64,000 nucleotides of DNA from Haloferula luteola (lineage in GTDB: Bacteria; Verrucomicrobiota; Verrucomicrobiia; Verrucomicrobiales; Akkermansiaceae), in NCBI RefSeq assembly GCF_014201715.1, contig NZ_JACHFD010000002.1, forward strand, positions 186,001 through 250,000, read 5' to 3'. The notes beneath the pieces are model-generated. The model saw nothing but the letters and a program-made list of their open reading frames with translations, searched no databases and had not been told where the DNA came from. Positions 33,546-42,334 of the stretch are shown here, piece after piece. Both the position numbers and the translations under genes were made by a program. How positions within the stretch are numbered: position 1 is the first letter of the stretch; every line of letters begins with the position of its first letter.

Positions 33546-35803
33546 TACCGAAGATTCGACGACTTCAGCATCCCTGCCATTTTTGCGTCCCGAGTCACGT
33601 CGATGAGATCCCCTAAAACCGACAATGCTTCGCGTTTGAACGGATCCAAACCACTGGGCCACTCTGGAGTCGTATCGAGTTCTTCAGTCTTATCCTTGGC
33701 CCGGCGCATATTGCCGCTCGCCTCCTCCGTCGGATCAAAGAGCTTCAACGCCTGCTCCTCATTGGCATCGTCCAAAGTGAGCTTGTAGAAAGTGAATTGC
33801 TTCTTGTCGCCTTCCTCCATCGTGGCAAAGCGCTCCCGGCGTTCAGCATTTCGTCCCTTCTGCAACTTGTCCGCGTCGGCCAATTCTGCTTGGCGTGTCG
33901 CCAACACAAGAGAAACGTCATTGCCCTCGCGCCGCTTTTTCTCACGAGCCACATCCTCAAGGATATAACTGAAGTCCTTCGACGCCTCGACACGCTTTTC
34001 GCTGAGTTCCTGCAATCGAGGAACGAACAAGTTCGCCTTGGGCATCGGATCAAATCCAGGAGCAGGACGAATCACATCGTGATCCAAGGCGTGGTCCAGG
34101 TACTTTTCGCCGATCTCCAGGGCATCCATGAGGCTGGGCAAAAGGACGTCTGGAATCACTCCTTGGTTTTGCGTCGAAGAACCCGAGGGACGATAGAATT
34201 TCTGGATCGTCACCTTCAAGGTCCCCGCCCGACGGCTTTCGGCAAAAAGCGGCATGTGACGACCGATATCCATCGGCTGCTGCACCGTTCCTTTTCCAAA
34301 TGTGGAAGATTCGCCTACGATCACCGCCCGGTTGTCATCTTGCAAAGCACCGGCAAGAATCTCACTTGCAGATGCGCTGCTCTTGTCCACGAGAACCACC
34401 ATCGGGCCGGAATACATCGGACGCCGATTGTCCGATTCCTTCACCTGCACCTGACCCAAAGTGTTCTTCACTTGAACGACAGGAAGCCGATTGGTGAAGA
34501 AGCCGGTCATCCTCCGAACTTCTTCGAGGGAACCGCCACCGTTGTTTCGAAGATCCAACACCAGACCGTCGATTTTCTCGTCAATCAATCGCTGCAACAG
34601 GACCTCGACGTCGGTAGAGCAACGAGTATCGCCTGCATCAAAATCCGCGTAGAATGAAGGAAGCGTGATGAAACCAATCCGCTGTTTTTCTTCCTCCTTG
34701 CCAGCGACATCGATCACCTCAGCCGTGGCCTGCTCATCCTTAAGCTCCACCTTGCCTCGCTGGATCACGATCATTTGCGTCTCCCCGGGAACTCCTCCAG
34801 CAGGCTCCACCTTGAGCCTCACTTCACTTCCCTCGTTCCCGCGGATCAGATCGACCACTTTGTCGATCTTCATGAACATGATGTCGACCATGTCCTCTGG
34901 TCGCCCCGAATTCGTCGGATCCACGCCCACCACCCGATCATTCAAACGGAGTTCCCCGGCACGGTCCGCTGGGCCATTCACCACAATGCCCATGATCTTG
35001 GTCGCCCCATCCTCTTCGGCTTGGAGCAAGGCGCCGATCCCCACCAGCTGATTCCGCATATCATCTCGGAAGCGCTCCATCTGCTTGAAGCTGAGATAGT
35101 CCGTATGCGGATCAAAGGTCTTGGCAACGGCACTCAGAAAGTACGTCGCGACGTCATCCGAATCCACGTCCTTCACCGAATGAAGAAACCTCTCATAGCG
35201 CAGCTTGATCTTGTCCTCGGGACTCCGTTCGTCTTTGAAAAGATCCTCTTTGGACTGCTCCTTCGCCAGCTTCATCAGCATTTCGCGACGCAGCTTCTCA
35301 GAAAGAAGCGACTCCTTGATCTGCTTACGAAACAGGTCTTCCGCTTCCTTTTCATCCTTCGGCCATGCTGCATCCTTCCGTGTGCGCATGATCGTTTCAG
35401 GTTGGGTGAAATCGAACTCATCCCCCGAAAGGAGCTCGTTGGCCTGGGCAACACGAGCTTCCACGCGCTCCACAAAGATCTGATAGATGTCGTTTGCGGC
35501 ATCCATGCTGTCCTCTTCTAAAAGCATCGAAGCCAATCGTTCACCGTACTCCGATTGGAACCGGTCGACGTCCTTTTGGGTGAAGTAAATCCGTCCGTAA
35601 TCGAGATCCCGAAGGTAGGTTGCCAAAAAGTCGTCGCTCAGTTCTTTGAAGGACTGATTCGCTCGATCAAAGTGGCTGTTCTGGAGCATGATCGCCATCT
35701 GGCGTCCCACCTTGTTGAAATCCGTTTGCTCCGCACAGGCCACCTGGGTTCCGGCCAATGCCAACGAAAACGCGGCGGCCACTTGTGATTTCAGTCCGAA
35801 CAT
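33545..35803 (-). CDS. prc: Tail-specific (C-terminal processing) protease, S41A family
   Basis: A 752-residue Prc-type periplasmic protease. After a signal peptide (AAFSLALAGTQVACA), residues about 30-220 form the Prc N-terminal helical domain (DYGRIYFTQKDVDRF). A PDZ domain is at about 240-350. The S41 core has Ser478 in SSASASEILAGAL and Lys504 in STFGKGTVQQP; one extra Ser makes the Ser-Lys spacing 26, against 25 in E. coli Prc. The C-terminal DUF3340-like domain is helical. It trims C-termini of envelope proteins and hydrolases. It is first in the operon with yggS and DUF971. Confidence 0.94.
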   Translation of the reverse strand: MFGLKSQVAAAFSLALAGTQVACAEQTDFNKVGRQMAIMLQNSHFDRANQSFKELSDDFLATYLRDLDYGRIYFTQKDVDRFQSEYGERLASMLLEEDSMDAANDIYQIFVERVEARVAQANELLSGDEFDFTQPETIMRTRKDAAWPKDEKEAEDLFRKQIKESLLSEKLRREMLMKLAKEQSKEDLFKDERSPEDKIKLRYERFLHSVKDVDSDDVATYFLSAVAKTFDPHTDYLSFKQMERFRDDMRNQLVGIGALLQAEEDGATKIMGIVVNGPADRAGELRLNDRVVGVDPTNSGRPEDMVDIMFMKIDKVVDLIRGNEGSEVRLKVEPAGGVPGETQMIVIQRGKVELKDEQATAEVIDVAGKEEEKQRIGFITLPSFYADFDAGDTRCSTDVEVLLQRLIDEKIDGLVLDLRNNGGGSLEEVRRMTGFFTNRLPVVQVKNTLGQVQVKESDNRRPMYSGPMVVLVDKSSASASEILAGALQDDNRAVIVGESSTFGKGTVQQPMDIGRHMPLFAESRRAGTLKVTIQKFYRPSGSSTQNQGVIPDVLLPSLMDALEIGEKYLDHALDHDVIRPAPGFDPMPKANLFVPRLQELSEKRVEASKDFSYILEDVAREKKRREGNDVSLVLATRQAELADADKLQKGRNAERRERFATMEEGDKKQFTFYKLTLDDANEEQALKLFDPTEEASGNMRRAKDKTEELDTTPEWPSGLDPFKREALSVLGDLIDVTRDAKMAGMLKSSNLR

Positions 35804-35824
35804 AGAATGGAACTTGGGAAAGAG

Positions 35825-35877
35825 GTCTCAGGAGCGTCGCACACCACCTCGGCTTGTCGAACCCAAAACCCTGAGAC
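35825..35877. repeat. 8-bp inverted repeat in the gap upstream of prc
   Basis: GTCTCAGG (35825-35832) and CCTGAGAC (35870-35877) are exact inverted copies 37 bp apart in the 89-bp gap between the PDZ gene's 3' end and the prc start. It could be an operator or a long-loop stem in the prc leader. There is no T run on either side. Confidence 0.35.
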
Positions 35878-35892
35878 GTTTCCTAAGAAGCG

Positions 35893-36582
35893 TCACGAAC
35901 TTGGGTTTTGTCTCGCGGCCTCTTCCTTCAACCACTGAGAGAAGCGCGCTTCCTTCGCCTCCTCCTCCCTCGCAGGATCAAGCGCACCATCCAGAGTGGG
36001 AACACTCCACGGATGTCCGCTCAAGACGACCTCCCACTCCTTCATTTCCCCATCTCTTGAGACCCAAAGGTGGACTCGATCACCCGGACTCAGTTTGGAA
36101 ATCATTTCCCGAAAAACAGAGCGGGCTGTTGCTCCCCCAACCTCCTTATCCTCGACCTTAAGAATCAGGTCCCCAGGCATCAAACCCGCCTTCTCTGCTG
36201 CCAACCCAGAAACTGTCCCGTCGATTCGAACCCCATCAGGATCAAGTCCCATGACAATTCCCAGAAAGCCCGGACCATCACCCTGAAGCTGCTCCAAAAT
36301 GACTTCTCTCACCGTCACCCGGATCCATGTCCGAATCTCAGGATCGGGCTCCAAAGTGGCCATTTCCAGCAGAACGCCTACTCGAGCGTCCTTCTTCTCC
36401 CGAAGCCACCGATCGAGAGCCTTTTGACCAGCAATGCGGATCGGGTACTGCTCACTCCCCAACTGCTCGCAAATCGCTGGGGGGATTTTCTCACCTCCAA
36501 GAACAAAGCAAGGGATCCCCGCCATCGCGAAGATCCCTCGAAATAGGGCGCGGAGCCAAAATCTGGCCCAGAGCGACTTCAT
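35893..36582 (-). CDS. Exported PDZ-domain protein
   Basis: A 229-residue protein with an N-terminal hydrophobic segment (WLRALFRGIFAMAGIPCF). A helical region of about 80 residues resembles a HEAT-like unit (YPIRIAGQKALDRWLREK...RTWIRVTVREVI). A PDZ domain (about 105-195) has GFLGIVMGLDPDGVRI, KAGLMPGDLILKVEDKEV and VHLWVSRDG. There is no protease domain. It begins 7 bp after the Wza-like gene ends, so it belongs to the exopolysaccharide operon rather than to prc, and may recruit or recognise a processed envelope substrate. Confidence 0.8.
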   Translation of the reverse strand: MKSLWARFWLRALFRGIFAMAGIPCFVLGGEKIPPAICEQLGSEQYPIRIAGQKALDRWLREKKDARVGVLLEMATLEPDPEIRTWIRVTVREVILEQLQGDGPGFLGIVMGLDPDGVRIDGTVSGLAAEKAGLMPGDLILKVEDKEVGGATARSVFREMISKLSPGDRVHLWVSRDGEMKEWEVVLSGHPWSVPTLDGALDPAREEEAKEARFSQWLKEEAARQNPSS

Positions 36583-36589
36583 CACGGCA

Positions 36590-37153
36590 TCACCGCCCAA
36601 AGATGTTCTTCTGAGGAACTTCGATAGTGTCGTTCGGCTCAACCGCCACCGTCTTCGAAGCAATTTCCGTCAAATCATACTCTTTGACCTTCCCGTCTCG
36701 AAGAAGGCGAACCCGGTGCATGCTACCAAATTCATTCGCTCCTCCTGCGGCCTGCACGGCGTTGTAGAGGGTAAGACCGCGGAAATACTTCACAGGTCCT
36801 GCCTTCCGAACGTAACCACCCACCGTCAGCATCAGTTCGGTAAGCGTTTCATCGCTGCTCGAAATGACTTGGATCGTCGGGCTGGTGTAGATCTTTGCAG
36901 CCCGATAACTGGCCTCGATACTCTGCGCGAGGGCCTCGGGACGAAGTCCAGCAGCCCGAACATTTCCGATGTAAGGCATCCGAACGTAGCCACCCTCAGA
37001 CACCGGGTAGGTGTTGTTGACCCGGGCCGCCTCTTCCGGCGGCACCCCGACGATACGGATCTCAATTGCACGCCCAGCCTGAATCGTCGTCTGTGCCTGA
37101 AGTTGGTGCCCAAAGGCGACAAACAAACAGAGGAGAGTAAGAAGAAATTTCAT
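36590..37153 (-). CDS. Polysaccharide export protein (Wza-like)
   Basis: A 187-residue protein with a signal peptide (MKFLLTLLCLFVAFGHQLQA). The Poly_export domain has GRAIEIRIVGVPPEE, YPVSEGGYVRMPYIGNVRAAG and LAQSIEASYRAA. An SLBB-type unit follows (LTVGGYVRKAGPVKYFRGLTLYNA is the region; key elements are GGYV, RKAGPV and AAGG). It is about half the length of E. coli Wza and lacks the C-terminal membrane helix and a lipobox Cys. It is probably the periplasmic part of an export conduit, completed by the beta-barrel at 39508. Confidence 0.85.
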   Translation of the reverse strand: MKFLLTLLCLFVAFGHQLQAQTTIQAGRAIEIRIVGVPPEEAARVNNTYPVSEGGYVRMPYIGNVRAAGLRPEALAQSIEASYRAAKIYTSPTIQVISSSDETLTELMLTVGGYVRKAGPVKYFRGLTLYNAVQAAGGANEFGSMHRVRLLRDGKVKEYDLTEIASKTVAVEPNDTIEVPQKNIFGR

Positions 37154-37189
37154 ATTTTGAGAATCTAGAGGTTTCGGACCAACCGCCCA

Positions 37190-39355
37190 TCAGTAGAGGT
37201 CGTCCTGATCCTTGGAGGAGGAGCTTCTTCCCGATCCGTCGGAACCTGCCACAGACTTTGGCTTCGCGCCACCCGAAGGTTGAGGCGAATCCGATGGAGC
37301 GTAGTAAGTGTAATAGCTCGTGTAATATTGATATTGGCTATCGCTGCGGACATCCACGTTGTTCAGAACCACGCCAATCACGTGACCGCCCACCCCTTCA
37401 ACGGTCGACTTGACTCTTTGAAGCATGTTGCGCGGAAGCTTGCGATGCTGGACCACAATCATCGTCAAATCCACCTCACTGGCCAAAACCGATGCATCGC
37501 TCACCCCAAGGATTGGCGGGGAGTCGACCAATACCAGGTCAAACCGTTGCTTCACATCCTGAATCAGTTCGGACATGCGGCGCGAGTTCAAGATCCCAGC
37601 GGCATCGGCCGGAAGGATCCCCGAAGGCATGAAGTAGAGATTATCGACCGGAGTCTGCAGGATCACATCCTCAAGCATCAGGTCCGTGGTGAGGTAATTG
37701 GTGAGGCCCACCGAATTGTTGATGTCGAAGAATGTATGAAGTCGCGGACGACGAAGGTCGGCGTCGATCATCAGCGTTGTGTAGCCGCCTTGCGCACAAA
37801 TGTAGGCCAGGTTGACAAGAGTCGTCGACTTCCCTTCACCGGCTCCACCAGAAACCACTGTAATCGCATTGTCTTCAGGGTTCTTGCGATTGAACTCGAT
37901 GTTGGTTCTGAGGATCCGGTAAGCCTCCGCATCGGGGCTCATGCCACTCTGCTTGTAAAGCACACCCACATCCTTCGGAATCACCGCCAAAACGGGAACT
38001 TGGAGATAGCGCTCCACGTCTTCCAAGGTCTTCACGGAAGTATCCAGATACTCAAGGAGGAACGCGATCCCCACTCCGAAAATCAAACCTACAATCGCGC
38101 CCAGAGCCAAATTCAAGGTGACGTTGGGAACGACAGGCGCCTGAGCTTCCACAGGTTCTTCGTGAACAATCACTGGGTCCTCCGAAATTCGGCGCTGCAT
38201 CTGCTCGCCGATTTCTTTGATCTTCAGATCTTCGAGGAGCGCTTGCGCTGTTTCGAAATCGGCCCGGGCATCATCAAAGCTCTGACGGGCAATCCCCATG
38301 GTCACGGCTTCGTCCTCTTTTTCATTCGCCGCTTTCTTCAGTCCTTCTGCCTGCCGTTTGCTCAACTCGAGCTGGGCATTCAAAGTTTCACGCAAGGCGA
38401 CCACCCCGTCTTGAAGTTGGCTCCACAAACCATCCAACACCTCCTTTTGCTGCCTCACGTTCGGGTGATTCTCACCCAATCCACCCGCCTTGAGAGCATC
38501 CAAGGTGCGCTGAGCCTCCAAATACTGAGGGTGCAGGGTACGAATCACGTTCTCCGGAAGATTCAAGCCCGCAGCATAGGTCATCAATTGAGGCCCCGAG
38601 TAACGAAGCAGCGTCTCAATCTGACTCTCCAAACGCACCTTCTCCGCCTCAAGCTCCGCATACCGTTGGGCAGCCACACGAGCATCGTCGATTTCGTTGT
38701 AGGCCTGACCCTGGCCGGAACGCGTCGGCACATAAGGAATGCGTTCGGTCCGAATGAGAGTGGTGAGAGCCCGTCGTTTTTCCTCCACCAGGTCCTCTTG
38801 AGCAATCACAGCCTCACGCAACTCGGCCAAGGCTTGGTCGGATCGCTTGTTCTCCAGCTCAGCACGACGGAGGCGGTAGGCCTTTGAAACCCGCTCGGCA
38901 ATCATCCTGGCATCACGAGGGTTGGAAGCGCGCACCTTGATCTTGATGAGCTCCGTGCCACGAATGTTCTCTGCATCAATCATTCCCGCAAGCGACTGCC
39001 GAACTTCCTCACGATCAAGGTTCCAGTGATTCGTCAGATCCAATTCATCAATCACGATGTCCAGAGTCTTCTGGGCGGTGATGACCTCAAACTCCGTTTG
39101 AAGGAAGGACTGGGTGACTGCAGATGCCGTTCTTGAGACGATCCCTGGGAGCACTTCCAATGAAGGAGCACTCGATCGCACCTGTAAGGTGGCCGTAGAT
39201 TCATACTTCTTGGGCATCACGTAGGTGATCACCAACGCGGTCATGAAGACCAAGAGGAAGGCCAACAAGATGATCCCGTAGCGATTTCGGATCACCTGCC
39301 AGTAGTCGACGGCGTGGAGGCCAGCCTCAGCGCTCTGCGAATTTGGAGAACTCAT
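37190..39355 (-). CDS. Polysaccharide co-polymerase / bacterial tyrosine autokinase
   Basis: A 721-residue Wzc-like protein. The Wzz domain is framed by TM1 (about 27-47) and TM2 (about 413-435), with a long periplasmic coiled coil between. The kinase domain has Walker A GGAGEGKST (503-511), Walker A' LMIDADLRRP (528-537) and Walker B LVLVDSPP (607-614). A C-terminal tyrosine cluster lies at 675-685 (YQYYTSYYTYY), where autophosphorylation would occur. It controls chain length and export of an exopolysaccharide. The start at 39355 is preferred; an in-frame ATG exists at 39388. Confidence 0.93.
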   Translation of the reverse strand: MSSPNSQSAEAGLHAVDYWQVIRNRYGIILLAFLLVFMTALVITYVMPKKYESTATLQVRSSAPSLEVLPGIVSRTASAVTQSFLQTEFEVITAQKTLDIVIDELDLTNHWNLDREEVRQSLAGMIDAENIRGTELIKIKVRASNPRDARMIAERVSKAYRLRRAELENKRSDQALAELREAVIAQEDLVEEKRRALTTLIRTERIPYVPTRSGQGQAYNEIDDARVAAQRYAELEAEKVRLESQIETLLRYSGPQLMTYAAGLNLPENVIRTLHPQYLEAQRTLDALKAGGLGENHPNVRQQKEVLDGLWSQLQDGVVALRETLNAQLELSKRQAEGLKKAANEKEDEAVTMGIARQSFDDARADFETAQALLEDLKIKEIGEQMQRRISEDPVIVHEEPVEAQAPVVPNVTLNLALGAIVGLIFGVGIAFLLEYLDTSVKTLEDVERYLQVPVLAVIPKDVGVLYKQSGMSPDAEAYRILRTNIEFNRKNPEDNAITVVSGGAGEGKSTTLVNLAYICAQGGYTTLMIDADLRRPRLHTFFDINNSVGLTNYLTTDLMLEDVILQTPVDNLYFMPSGILPADAAGILNSRRMSELIQDVKQRFDLVLVDSPPILGVSDASVLASEVDLTMIVVQHRKLPRNMLQRVKSTVEGVGGHVIGVVLNNVDVRSDSQYQYYTSYYTYYAPSDSPQPSGGAKPKSVAGSDGSGRSSSSKDQDDLY

Positions 39356-39401
39356 GAATGTGGATTGGGGGTATTTGCCTAAACCCAAGGCAGCTTATCA
39401 A

Positions 39402-39439
39402 ACGAAAAACTCCCGCAATGAAGATCATTGCGGGAGTTT
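39402..39439 (-). terminator. Intrinsic terminator of the beta-barrel gene
   Basis: Perfect 14-bp arms AAACTCCCGCAATG (39407-39420) and CATTGCGGGAGTTT (39426-39439), with a TTTTT run on the minus strand. It lies about 68 bp past the stop at 39508 and just before the autokinase start, so the two genes are separate units unless there is read-through. Confidence 0.93.
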
Positions 39440-39507
39440 GGTAAATTGCGCGAATTGGAAAGCTGTCGAAAAAATTTAAGCGACGTTAACCAATTAGCAG
39501 GATTCCA

Positions 39508-40755
39508 TTAGAACTCGGCGCGAACTCCAACGCTCACCCGGTTACGATCGTAGGAGTAGCCCACGAAGTCCGAGTTGCTGTCGGTGTAGTTGTAGGACAC
39601 GGTGCCATAAAGGGAATCCGTGAACTTGACGGACAAGCCGAGGTAAGCATTGACGAGATCTTCATCAATCCCACTCAGAGTTGCAGCGCCAGCGCCCGCC
39701 ACCAAGCGACCGTCATCGAACTTGGCAGTGATGTAGTCAACACCCCCAAACACGCTCAGCATGGGCGAGATGGCATACTCACCGGTGATCCCCAGACGCA
39801 TGGTGCGGCGGTCATCGAAGTCATAAAGCGGACCGAGCGGAGCCGTTTGACGAACCGTATCGTAAACTTCGGACCCATACCGGGCGAATCCGCGAATGGA
39901 GAAGACATCGTTGATGCGAGAACGAAGGGCGACTTCCACGAACGGGCTGGTGCCATCGCTACCATTGACCGCGTCCGTCTCACGAACTTGAGCACCACCA
40001 CGGGCGATCAAAATGGTATTCGGGCTGAAGCGATGCTCGAGACCGAGGAGGAAGTAGTGAGAGTCCGAGTCGGCTGCGAGACCATCGGCATCAGTCTGCG
40101 AATAGCGGTAATCAAAGGTCACCACCGACTGAGGAGTCAGCTGGTAACGGAATTGTTGATAGAGACCCCAGATCGTGCGATCCGAATTCGAAACGTTGTT
40201 TTCGTAATCGAGGATCGAGAAGTTGAAACCGGTGTAGGTTGCAAGACGCTCGGTCCAGCGGTAGCCGATCGAGTTGTCGGTCTGAGCGTAGAGGTAAGCA
40301 TCAAGCTGACGCGAGGAAGCGAATCCGTAAGCGTAGTCAGGCTCAAGCTCGTAGGAAACAAAGTTCCGGCTGCTAAAGCGAAGACGCTCGTTGAAACGGT
40401 GAGTCCAGTTCACACCCACTCGAGTTTGTGGGTAGAGATCGTCGGTGCCGGCAGCGGCAGGCTCATCGATGTAGTAGATCAGACCGAGGCGAGCGTAGAC
40501 ATCGAGAGTCGACTGCGGAGTGATGTTCACGAACGACACACCCACATAGGGGTTAAGGCTGAAAGCCTCGTCATTGGCACCAGCGCCAGTGGCGGTCGGC
40601 GATACATTGTCGTCCCACACTGCATTCATGCCCACCACCCACTTGAGGGGAAGGCTTTCCTGAGCTTCGGAACCGATGTAGTAGAGACCCTCAGCGGCAG
40701 AAGCAACGTTGAGCGCTGCTGCAGTCGCAAGAAGGGCGGCAAAATGGGATTTCAT
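39508..40755 (-). CDS. Outer-membrane beta-barrel protein of the exopolysaccharide locus
   Basis: A 415-residue protein with a signal peptide (MKSHFAALLATAAALNVASA). The body is a series of about 16-18 amphipathic strands with alternating aromatic residues (STLDVYARLGLIYYI, RWTERLATYTGFNFSIL, SLYGTVSYNYTDSN), ending in VGVRAEF with a terminal Phe. This matches the putative beta-barrel porin-2 type barrels found beside exopolysaccharide genes. It has no plug or TonB box. It is probably the outer-membrane pore for the polymer handled by the Wza/Wzc-like proteins. Confidence 0.82.
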   Translation of the reverse strand: MKSHFAALLATAAALNVASAAEGLYYIGSEAQESLPLKWVVGMNAVWDDNVSPTATGAGANDEAFSLNPYVGVSFVNITPQSTLDVYARLGLIYYIDEPAAAGTDDLYPQTRVGVNWTHRFNERLRFSSRNFVSYELEPDYAYGFASSRQLDAYLYAQTDNSIGYRWTERLATYTGFNFSILDYENNVSNSDRTIWGLYQQFRYQLTPQSVVTFDYRYSQTDADGLAADSDSHYFLLGLEHRFSPNTILIARGGAQVRETDAVNGSDGTSPFVEVALRSRINDVFSIRGFARYGSEVYDTVRQTAPLGPLYDFDDRRTMRLGITGEYAISPMLSVFGGVDYITAKFDDGRLVAGAGAATLSGIDEDLVNAYLGLSVKFTDSLYGTVSYNYTDSNSDFVGYSYDRNRVSVGVRAEF

Positions 40756-40785
40756 ACTGTAGATGGAAAATTAAGTTGGCAAAGC

Positions 40786-40805
40786 GAGGGGCGGAATCGC
40801 CCCTC
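40786..40805 (-). terminator. Hairpin downstream of the Cys/Pro-rich protein gene
   Basis: Perfect 8-bp arms GAGGGGCG and CGCCCCTC with the loop GAAT. On the minus strand it lies 23 bp past the stop at 40828, but only a weak T-rich stretch follows, so it may terminate partially and let some transcripts run into the barrel gene. Confidence 0.55.
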
Positions 40806-40827
40806 AGATCATTGCAAAATCAGGATC

Positions 40828-41430
40828 TCAGGAAGGCATGTAGTAGAAATCCGTGTAGGTCGAAGGGGGCGTCACCGGAGGAAGGATCACCGGAGGAACG
40901 ATTTGGATCGGACCATCGGTCGAAGGACCCAAAGGAATCAGACCATTGCCACCAGGACCGCCAGGCGTCGGACCCACTGGGCCTTGACCAGGGAAATCGA
41001 GAGGATTCCAAGCTGGCTTCACTTCCACCGGAGTCTTCGGATCCTTAGAATCACTCATCACGGGCTCACCGCTACCGGGATCGATGCGGGCCATGACCAT
41101 CTGAACTTCGTTGATCGAGTCAGGTGCCACGGCAACGGCGCACTGAGCGACCATGCGGACTTGGTCAGGAGCCGAAGTGCCGGCCACCTCGACGATGGCA
41201 GCCACCGTCTTGGCATCTGCCTCCGAGGCAGAAATAGCAGCCTTGACGATTTCGCAGGCGCAATCGGGGCTGGCGGCCACTTGCTTTTCCACCACTTCCA
41301 AAACCTTGGAAGCATCGGCGGACACAGCGTGCTTAACGGAAACGGAAAGCTCGACGCAATCCGCCGCGGAAGCCGCATGCGCGCCAAGGGCGGCTGCAGC
41401 CAGAATCAGGAGGCGAGACGTTGATTTCAT
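40828..41430 (-). CDS. Exported Cys/Pro-rich protein of the exopolysaccharide locus, function unknown
   Basis: A 200-residue protein with a signal peptide (MKSTSRLLILAAAALGAHAASA). A helical domain (about 24-115) contains four Cys (ADCVELSV, SPDCACEIV and MVAQCAVAV), likely forming two disulfides. The second half is Pro/Gly-rich (GPVGPTPGGPGGNGLIPLG, then VPPVILPPVTPP) and ends in YTDFYYMPS. I recognise no named family. It lies just before the outer-membrane barrel on the same strand, and may be a periplasmic or surface partner of it. Earlier in-frame starts overlap tRNA-Gly and are not credible. Confidence 0.72.
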   Translation of the reverse strand: MKSTSRLLILAAAALGAHAASAADCVELSVSVKHAVSADASKVLEVVEKQVAASPDCACEIVKAAISASEADAKTVAAIVEVAGTSAPDQVRMVAQCAVAVAPDSINEVQMVMARIDPGSGEPVMSDSKDPKTPVEVKPAWNPLDFPGQGPVGPTPGGPGGNGLIPLGPSTDGPIQIVPPVILPPVTPPSTYTDFYYMPS

Positions 41431-41457
41431 GACGCTTATTGTAGAGAGATGGTTGAT

Positions 41458-41531
41458 TGGAGCGGGTAGCGGGAATCGAACCCGCATAGCTAGCTTGGAA
41501 GGCTAGAGCTTTACCACTAAGCTATACCCGC
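41458..41531 (-). tRNA. tRNA-Gly (UCC), CCA encoded
   Basis: On the minus strand: acceptor GCGGGTA pairs with TACCCGC; D-arm GCTT/AAGC; anticodon stem CTAGC/GCTAG with loop CTTCCAA, giving anticodon TCC; T-stem GCGGG/CCCGC with TTCGATT. Discriminator T is followed by an encoded CCA at 41460-41458. Confidence 0.97.
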
Positions 41532-41679
41532 GCTCTTGGATGTCCCGTTACTAACCGCTTCGACCTTCACCCGGCAAGGCTTTTTTCAAAATGAACGGGG
41601 GTTTTTAAGGTCGTTCGCCCAATCGCAAAAACTCATTGATTTCTTGGAAGGTGAACGCTACCCCCCTGCCCGCCGACCT

Positions 41680-41753
41680 GCGGGTGTAGTTCAATGGTAG
41701 AACGCGAGCTTCCCAAGCTTGAGGCGTGGGTTCGATTCCCATCACCCGTACCA
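41680..41753 (+). tRNA. tRNA-Gly (CCC), CCA encoded
   Basis: Acceptor GCGGGTG pairs with CACCCGT (a G-T closing pair at the end); D-arm GTTC/GAAC; anticodon stem CGAGC/GCTTG with loop TTCCCAA, giving anticodon CCC; T-stem GTGGG/CCCAT around TTCGATT. Discriminator A is followed by CCA. It ends 12 bp from the convergent glycosylase stop. Confidence 0.95.
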
Positions 41754-41764
41754 GCGTCGAACGC

Positions 41765-42331
41765 TCAAAATGCGCGGCTGAGATAGGCGGAACCCGCCTC
41801 CCCAAATCTCCAAGGGAGATCCACCGCTCGGCGGATTCCAATTCTTGGACCTGCCACGACGCGTATGTTTTCCGAGGAGACCGCCAATCCACGTTTCTCC
41901 TCCGAGAGAAAACAGGATCCGTGAGCCGACCCCTCAATACCAAGGGCTTGACAGAGCCTGCCGGGGCCTGAGCACAGCTCTCGATCTCTCCTCCCGCCAC
42001 GACGTTGCCGCATCATTTCCAATCCTGTTCGCGGCTCAAGGGCCCGGAGAAGCACAAAGCCTGAGCCATCGGCGTCACGCGTCAGAATATTAAAGAGCCA
42101 GTGGACCCCGTAGTTGAGGTAAACATAAGCCGCACCCGGAGGATGATTCTCCACAAATGTCCGAGCTGACGGCCGAAAGAAGGTATGGCATGCCGGGTCC
42201 CCTCGATCCGAGTACGCCTCGGTTTCGACAATTTTTCCCGAGCAGCCATCCCATCGAAACTCCGCTCCAATGAGATCCCGGGCGCAGTCCACGGGAGAGC
42301 GTTCGAAAAACTTCTCCCTAAGGGCGCTCAT
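41765..42331 (-). CDS. mpg: Alkyladenine (3-methyladenine) DNA glycosylase, AAG/MPG family
   Basis: A 188-residue base-excision repair enzyme. Typical elements are RDLIGAEFRWDGCSGKIVETEAY with the catalytic Glu, AYVYLNYGVHWLFNIL with the intercalating Tyr region, VLLRALEPRTG, and CSGPGRLCQALGI. It removes alkylated and deaminated purines. Length is usual for bacterial members. It is first in a leftward order behind the Nif3-like gene (3 bp gap), so the two are cotranscribed. Confidence 0.94.
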   Translation of the reverse strand: MSALREKFFERSPVDCARDLIGAEFRWDGCSGKIVETEAYSDRGDPACHTFFRPSARTFVENHPPGAAYVYLNYGVHWLFNILTRDADGSGFVLLRALEPRTGLEMMRQRRGGRRDRELCSGPGRLCQALGIEGSAHGSCFLSEEKRGLAVSSENIRVVAGPRIGIRRAVDLPWRFGEAGSAYLSRAF

Positions 42332-42334
42332 TTT

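Noticed and set aside
32856-33662. Longer YggS frame starting inside prc
   Set aside because: The first 39 residues lie within the prc coding region and have no homology to YggS.
37280-41424. Two long plus-strand frames (about 535 and 525 residues) opposite the autokinase and barrel genes
   Set aside because: Antisense to conserved genes, rich in His, Arg and Gln, with no recognisable domain.
40828-41487. Longer start for the Cys/Pro-rich protein
   Set aside because: The extension reads through tRNA-Gly on the same strand and would delay the signal peptide.
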